A DNA stretch of 10,188 bases. It comes from DATJZH01 sp035499215. GTDB lineage: Bacteria > Actinomycetota > Actinomycetes > Streptosporangiales > Streptosporangiaceae. Positions within the stretch are counted from its first letter, which is position 1; each line of letters starts with the position of its first letter. The DNA lies in assembly GCA_035499215.1 (NCBI GenBank), contig DATJZH010000299.1, positions 1-10,188 on the forward strand, read 5' to 3'. Under the pieces are notes generated by a model that did no database searches, had not been told where the DNA came from, and saw nothing but the letters and a program-made list of their open reading frames with translations. The position numbers and the translations under genes are program-made. Positions 5,587 through 10,188 of the stretch are shown here, in pieces.

Positions 5587-7368
5587 GTGACCATCCCCGC
5601 ATCCGCGACCCACGACGAGGGAAGCCGGTCAGGCGTTCCGCTCAGGCCTGACCTGCTGCCCCCGTTGCGAGGCTGGCAGAAGGACGCGTACCACGCCTAT
5701 TTCCGCGCGCCGCGACGCGACTTCCTGCTGGTCGCGACGCCGGGAGCGGGAAAGACCGGGTACGCCCTGACCATCGCCGCCGAGCTGCTCGCGCGGCGGG
5801 AGATCGCCGCGATCACCGTGGTCACCCCCACGGAGCATCTGAAGCACCAGTGGTCGCAGGCGGCGCACGGCCTCGGGATCTCGCTGGACCCGGCCTACCG
5901 CAACGCGCAAGGGCGGGCGTCGGCCGACTTCACCGGAGTCGCGGTCACCTATGCACAGGTGGCCGCTCACCCGGCGCTGCACCGGCAGCGCACGCTGAAC
6001 AGGCGCACGCTGGTGGTCTTCGACGAGATCCATCACGCGGGTGACGCGCTTTCCTGGGGCGAGGCGATCAGGGAAGCCTTCGAGCCGGCGAAAAGGCGGC
6101 TGGGGCTGACCGGGACCCCGTTTCGCACCGATATCAACCCGATTCCCTTCGTGACCTATGTGCAGGACACTGACGGCACCCGGCGCAGCTCATCCGACTA
6201 CGTCTACGGGTACGGGCCGGCTCTCGATGACGGTGTCGTCCGCCCAGTGATCTTCCTCGCCTATTCCGGCGAGATGCGCTGGCGCGCGCGGGCCGGGGAC
6301 GAGATCACCGGCACGCTCGGCGCACCGATGACCCCCGATCAGCTCGCGCAGGCATGGCGGACCGCGCTTGACCCGGACGGCGCGTGGATCATTCGGGTGC
6401 TGGAGGCGGCGGACCGCCGGCTCGCCGAAGTGCGCCGCGGCATGCCGGACGCGGCCGGCCTGGTGATCGCCGGCGATCACGCTGACGCGCGTGCCTACGC
6501 CGCGCTGCTGCGCCGCATTACCGGGACCCGTCCTGTGGTCGTGCTCTCCGACGACCCCTCGGCCAGCAGGAAGATCGCCCGGTTCGCGGTCGCCGGCGAC
6601 CGGTGGATGGTGGCGGTCCGGATGGTGTCCGAGGGCGTGGACATCCCGCGGCTGGCCGTGGGCGTCTATGCGACGAGCGTGGGTACCGCGCTGTTCTTCG
6701 CGCAGGCCGTGGGCCGGTTCGTGCGAGCGCGCCAGCGCGGCGAGACAGCATCGGTCTTCCTGCCCTCCATCCCCGTCCTGCTGGGCTACGCCGCGGACCT
6801 CGAGGCCGAACGGGATCACGTGCTCAGCCGCCGCGGCGATGACGCGCCGGAGGAGCGCGAGCTTGCGCAGGCGCAACGCGGCCGTGACACTCCCGGCGAG
6901 GATGACGAGGCGCCGTTCACAGCACTGCAGGCGTCGGCACACTTCGACCGGGTGCTCTACGACGGCGCCGAGTTCGGCACATCGCACGAGGAGGAAGAAT
7001 TCCTCGGGCTGCCGGGGCTGCTCGAGCCGGAGCAGGTCGCGCTGCTGCTGCGCAGCCGGCAGGCCAGCCAGACCACCAAGCGCGCCAGCCGACCTGGCCA
7101 GGCCCGCGGCAGCGCCGCTGATGAGGAGCGGACGGCTGGCGCTCGCGCGGCTCCCGCAGCTGTCACCGCACGCGAGACGCTCACCGCCCTGCGCAAGGAG
7201 CTGAACAGGCTCATCGCAGCCTGGCATCACCGGACCGGCCAGCCGCACGCCGTCATTCACGCCGAGCTGCGCCGTGCCTGCGGGGGGCCGCCGCTGCCGC
7301 AGGCCACCGGGGAGCAGATCCGGGCGCGCCTGGAGATGATCCGCCGCTGGGCGGCAGCCAGGCACTGA
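5587..7368 (+). CDS. SF2 DEAD/DEAH-box helicase, actinobacterial RadD/ERCC3-like type
   Basis: This is a 593-residue ATP-dependent nucleic-acid helicase or translocase. RecA-like domain 1 shows a Q-motif-like LRGWQKDAYHAY (27-38), motif I ATPGAGKT (50-57), motif Ia VVTPTEHLK (78-86), DEAH-variant box DEIHH (146-150) and motif III LTGTP (174-178). Domain 2 shows VAVRMVSEGVDIP (342-354) and motif VI QAVGRFVRARQRG (373-385) with its arginine finger region. All catalytic motifs are intact. After about 415 there is an acidic, variable linker, then a helical tail (530-593) with HAVIHAELRRACGGPP, which I recall as shared by actinobacterial members. The substrate (DNA repair intermediates or RNA) cannot be read from sequence. 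Start: GTG 5587 with no ribosome site but a close -10 box. A hairpin terminator follows at 7383. ppc comes next on the same strand. Confidence 0.92.
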   Translation: MTIPASATHDEGSRSGVPLRPDLLPPLRGWQKDAYHAYFRAPRRDFLLVATPGAGKTGYALTIAAELLARREIAAITVVTPTEHLKHQWSQAAHGLGISLDPAYRNAQGRASADFTGVAVTYAQVAAHPALHRQRTLNRRTLVVFDEIHHAGDALSWGEAIREAFEPAKRRLGLTGTPFRTDINPIPFVTYVQDTDGTRRSSSDYVYGYGPALDDGVVRPVIFLAYSGEMRWRARAGDEITGTLGAPMTPDQLAQAWRTALDPDGAWIIRVLEAADRRLAEVRRGMPDAAGLVIAGDHADARAYAALLRRITGTRPVVVLSDDPSASRKIARFAVAGDRWMVAVRMVSEGVDIPRLAVGVYATSVGTALFFAQAVGRFVRARQRGETASVFLPSIPVLLGYAADLEAERDHVLSRRGDDAPEERELAQAQRGRDTPGEDDEAPFTALQASAHFDRVLYDGAEFGTSHEEEEFLGLPGLLEPEQVALLLRSRQASQTTKRASRPGQARGSAADEERTAGARAAPAAVTARETLTALRKELNRLIAAWHHRTGQPHAVIHAELRRACGGPPLPQATGEQIRARLEMIRRWAAARH

Positions 7369-7382
7369 AACGTACCGTCAAC

Positions 7383-7404
7383 GGCACCCGGGCCGCCGGG
7401 TGTC
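7383..7404 (+). terminator. hairpin terminator after the helicase gene
   Basis: A 9-bp stem (7383-7391 with 7396-7404; one G-U pair, the rest Watson-Crick) closes a GCCG tetraloop, starting 14 nt after the helicase stop codon. There is no U-tract, which is usual for actinobacterial terminators. It separates the helicase from ppc. Confidence 0.7.
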
Positions 7405-7513
7405 ACATCCATGGGGCTGCGCGGCCAGCCGGCGCCCGCGAGCGCGTTCCGGTGATCATGAGAGTTAACACTGCTGTAGCGGGACGATGCCCGCTGCCTG
7501 GGCCGGGAATCGC

Positions 7514-7519
7514 TACGCT
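7514..7519 (+). promoter_or_regulatory. -10-like box directly before ppc (leaderless transcript likely)
   Basis: TACGCT fits TANNNT and ends 6 nt before GTG 7526, the typical arrangement of leaderless actinobacterial genes. No clear -35 is visible. An AT-richer patch with TGATCA and GTTAAC palindromes lies at 7453-7470 upstream and could bind a regulator. Confidence 0.45.
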
Positions 7520-7525
7520 GGCGCC

Positions 7526-10188
7526 GTGGGCAGGGACGCCGACCGCGAGGACGTGCCGGCGCCGATGCGCCGGGACGTTCGCCTGCTCGGCGACCTGCTC
7601 GGCGACGTGCTGCGCGAGTCCGACGGCCAGGAGCTTCTCGATGACGTGGCGCGGCTGCGGCGCGCGGCCATCGCGGCGCGGCACAGCGAGCCGGGTGAGC
7701 GGGCCGACGACCAGATCGCCAGCATCGTCGCCTCGTGGCCGCTTGCGCGGGCCGAGGCGGTTGCTCGCGCGTTCACTGTCTACTTCCATCTCGCTAATCT
7801 CGCCGAGGAGCATCACCGGATCCGTAGCCTGCGGGCCAGGGATTCCGGCACCGAGCCGGTCCGGGAATCGCTGGCCGCCGCGATCGCGGACATCGCACGC
7901 GACCGCGATGCCGGCGCTGTCGCCGGCCTGGTTTCGGGCTTGCGGGTGCATCCGGTGCTCACTGCCCATCCCACTGAGGCGCGCCGCCGGGCGGTGACGG
8001 ACGCCCTGCGGCGGATCGGCGGGCTGCTGTCCGGATTGCACGACGAGCGCCTCGGCCAGAGCGAGCACGCCGAGATCCGGCGGCGGCTCATCGAGGAGAT
8101 CGACCTGCTCTGGCGGACCTCGCCGCTGCACAGCGCGGCGATGCAGCCGCTGGACGAGGTCCGCACGGCCATGGCCGCCTTTGACGAGACGTTGTTCCGC
8201 GGGGTTCCTGCCCTGTACCGGTCGCTCGACCGCGCGCTGCAGGGCGAGCAGTCGGGGTCAGCCGCCGCGCTCGCGCCCGCGTTCCTGCGGCTCGGCAGCT
8301 GGATCGGAGCCGACCGGGACGGCAATCCGTTCGTGACCGCGCAGGTGACCAGGGAGACCGCCGAGATCCAGGCCGACCACGTGCTGCGCGCACTGGAGAA
8401 CGCCGCCACGCGAATAGGCCGGGCGCTGACCCTGCGGGCCGAGATGCCCGCGGAAAGCACGCTCGCCCAGGCGCTGGCGGCTGCCCGGCAAGCACATCCG
8501 CAGCTGCTCGGCGATCTCCTGGCTCGCTCGCCGTCCGAGCCCTATCGCGCTTATCTCCTGTACGCGGCGCGGCGGCTGAGCGCCACCCGGTTGCGCGATC
8601 AGGACCTCGCCTACCGCGCCCCGGCAGAGTTCATCGCCGACCTCTGCCTGCTGCAGCGCGCGCTGGACCGGGCGGGGGCCCGCCGCCAGGCGTTCGGCGA
8701 ACTGCAGCATCTGCGCTGGCAGGCCGAAACTTTCGGCTTTCATCTGGCCGAGCTGGAAATCCGCCAGCACAGCGCTGCGCACGCCCGCGCCCTGCGCGAG
8801 ATCCGCTCGGGCTCGGCGCGCTCCGCCCAGACACGCGAGGTGCTCGCCACCTTCCCGGTGATCTCCTGGATCCAGGACACTTTCGGCGCGGACGCGTGCC
8901 GCCGCTACGTGGTCAGCTTCACCAGGTCCGCCGCTGACATCACCGCCGTCTACGAGCTCGCGCGGCATGCCATGCCCCGCGCCCGCCCGCCCGTGCTCGA
9001 TGTCGTCCCGCTCTTCGAGAGCGGCGCGGATCTGGCCAACGCCACCGAGGTGCTGGACGACATGCTCGCGCTCGAGCCGGTGGCGGCCCGGCTCGCGGTG
9101 ACCGGGCGGCAGCTGGAGGTGATGCTCGGCTACTCCGACTCGGCGAAGGAGCTCGGGCCCGTCGGCGCGACGCTGCGGCTGTTCACCGCTCAGCAGCGGC
9201 TGGCGCAGTGGGCAGCCGACCGCGATATCACGCTGACGCTCTTCCACGGCCGCGGCGGGGCGCTTGGGCGCGGCGGCGGGCCGGCGGGCCGTGCGGTGCT
9301 CGCGCAGGCGCCGGGCTCGGTCGGCGGGCGGTTCAAGGTAACCGAGCAGGGCGAGGTCATCTTCGCGCGATACGGGCATCCGGTCATCGCGCAACGGCAC
9401 CTGGAGCAGGTCACCGCCGCAGTTCTGCTTGCCACCGCCGCCTTCCGCCCGGCCGAAAGCGACAGGTCCCTGACTGGGCGGCAGCAGGCACGCGCCCCCG
9501 GCAGCCACGGTCGTCAGACCGGCGGCAACGTGACGGGCGCCGGCGGGTTCAGCCGGGTGGCGGCCGAGATCGAGGCCGGCGCGCTGCGTGCCTACCGGCA
9601 ACTCATCGAGGCCGAGGGATTCGCCGAATGGTTCGCCAGGATCAGCCCGCTCGAGGAGATCAGCAGGATGCGGCTCGGGTCCCGGCCGGCCCGCCGCAGC
9701 GGCGGCTCGGCCGCGTCCGGGCTGGACGACCTGCGCGCGATTCCGTGGGTTTTCGCCTGGGCGCAGACGAGGATCAACCTGCCGGGCTGGTTCGGGCTCG
9801 GCAGCGGCCTGGCGGCGGCGGAGAAGGTGCACGGCATCGCCGGCGTACAGGCTGCCTATGCGGGCTGGCCGCTGCTGGCCGTGCTGCTGGACAACGCCGC
9901 GATGAGCCTGGCGAAGACAAACCGCGATATCGCCATGCGCTACCTCGCGCTCGGCGGCAGGGCGGACCTCACCGCGATGGTTGTCGATGAGTACGACCTG
10001 ACGATGCGGCTCGTGCTGGCCGTGACCGGCCACGACAGGCTGCTGGCCGACCGGCACGTGCTGTCGCGGGCGGTCGCGCTGCGCGACCCGTACGTGGACG
10101 CGCTCTCCCACCTGCAGCTGCGTGCGCTCACCGCGCTGCGCGGCGGCGAGCGGCAGCCGCGAAGGCTGCAGCGGCTGCTGCTGCTCAC
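7526..10188 (+). CDS. ppc: phosphoenolpyruvate carboxylase (partial, C-terminus beyond right edge)
   Basis: The enzyme converts PEP and bicarbonate to oxaloacetate and phosphate, refilling the TCA cycle; cytosolic homotetramer. The window holds 887 codons, open to the edge, about 20-30 residues short of the usual ~910. Signatures: VLTAHPTE with catalytic H148; GSWIGADRDGNP (257-268); VMLGYSDSAK (532-541); FHGRGGALGRGGGP with R576 and R582 (573-586); RFKVTEQGEVI; and C-terminal IPWVFAWAQTR and GWFGLGSGLAA. The common YSDSNKDGG is YSDSAKELG here, a variant I recall from an actinobacterial clade. Start: GTG 7526 is favoured because of TACGCT 6 nt upstream; the in-frame ATG 7487 would add 13 residues and has only a weak CGGGA close to it. 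The aspartate-sensing C-terminal sites lie at or past the edge, so allostery cannot be judged. Antisense frames over it are long but not genes. Confidence 0.95.
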   Translation, partial: MGRDADREDVPAPMRRDVRLLGDLLGDVLRESDGQELLDDVARLRRAAIAARHSEPGERADDQIASIVASWPLARAEAVARAFTVYFHLANLAEEHHRIRSLRARDSGTEPVRESLAAAIADIARDRDAGAVAGLVSGLRVHPVLTAHPTEARRRAVTDALRRIGGLLSGLHDERLGQSEHAEIRRRLIEEIDLLWRTSPLHSAAMQPLDEVRTAMAAFDETLFRGVPALYRSLDRALQGEQSGSAAALAPAFLRLGSWIGADRDGNPFVTAQVTRETAEIQADHVLRALENAATRIGRALTLRAEMPAESTLAQALAAARQAHPQLLGDLLARSPSEPYRAYLLYAARRLSATRLRDQDLAYRAPAEFIADLCLLQRALDRAGARRQAFGELQHLRWQAETFGFHLAELEIRQHSAAHARALREIRSGSARSAQTREVLATFPVISWIQDTFGADACRRYVVSFTRSAADITAVYELARHAMPRARPPVLDVVPLFESGADLANATEVLDDMLALEPVAARLAVTGRQLEVMLGYSDSAKELGPVGATLRLFTAQQRLAQWAADRDITLTLFHGRGGALGRGGGPAGRAVLAQAPGSVGGRFKVTEQGEVIFARYGHPVIAQRHLEQVTAAVLLATAAFRPAESDRSLTGRQQARAPGSHGRQTGGNVTGAGGFSRVAAEIEAGALRAYRQLIEAEGFAEWFARISPLEEISRMRLGSRPARRSGGSAASGLDDLRAIPWVFAWAQTRINLPGWFGLGSGLAAAEKVHGIAGVQAAYAGWPLLAVLLDNAAMSLAKTNRDIAMRYLALGGRADLTAMVVDEYDLTMRLVLAVTGHDRLLADRHVLSRAVALRDPYVDALSHLQLRALTALRGGERQPRRLQRLLLL

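Noticed and set aside
6190..7365. 391-codon open frame antisense to the helicase
   Set aside because: No recognisable motif, and the sense strand holds complete helicase motifs.
8258..10111. 617-codon open frame antisense to ppc
   Set aside because: It is rich in Arg/Gly/Ala/Pro/His with no domain, and the plus strand encodes an intact PEP carboxylase with all catalytic motifs. Typical GC-driven antisense frame.
1..10188. Mobile elements, tRNAs, biosynthetic cluster or defence island
   Set aside because: No transposase, integrase, tRNA fold, PKS/NRPS module, nuclease or toxin-antitoxin pair was found on either strand.

Overview
The window is high-GC, gene-dense chromosomal DNA. Strong G/C preference at third codon positions, GTG starts, long spurious antisense frames, and an XRE-NB-ARC-TPR regulator all point to an actinomycete of the Streptomyces/Streptosporangiales type. 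That placement is inferred from gene content; no rRNA or other marker gene is present. I see no tRNA, rRNA, CRISPR array, insertion sequence, integrase or attachment site.

Layout: everything left of about 5.37 kb that I can support is on the minus strand, and everything right of about 5.59 kb is on the plus strand. In minus-strand transcription order the left half holds an ABM/LsrG-like monooxygenase-fold protein (5368-5054), an iron-containing alcohol dehydrogenase five bases behind it (5048-3894), a 98-residue single-pass membrane protein (3744-3448), a 781-residue HTH/NB-ARC/TPR STAND protein (3173-828), and a YrhK-like multi-pass membrane protein (736 to beyond base 1). The right half holds an SF2 DEAD/DEAH-type helicase (5587-7368), a strong hairpin terminator, and phosphoenolpyruvate carboxylase (7526 to beyond the right edge). 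The two genes running off the edges are complete reading frames within the window but have no stop codon here, so they can be missed by ORF callers that need both ends. Several long open antisense frames over them are artefacts.

How the genes relate: the ABM and alcohol dehydrogenase genes form a convincing two-gene operon and probably act on a shared small carbonyl or quinone-like metabolite. ppc is anaplerotic (PEP + bicarbonate to oxaloacetate), and the helicase is a nucleic-acid ATPase conserved in actinobacteria. Both plus-strand genes start with GTG, lack a Shine-Dalgarno sequence and have a TANNNT hexamer 6-9 nt upstream, which suggests leaderless transcripts. The minus-strand genes mostly have clear purine-rich ribosome sites.

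The most interesting part is the STAND protein. Its TPR array contains DNA-level 120-bp repeats, it is flanked by two membrane-protein genes on the same strand, and a perfect 17-bp palindrome overlaps its stop codon just ahead of the next gene. Nothing in the sequence proves a new biological system. This is mostly ordinary actinobacterial core/accessory DNA with some testable regulatory features.
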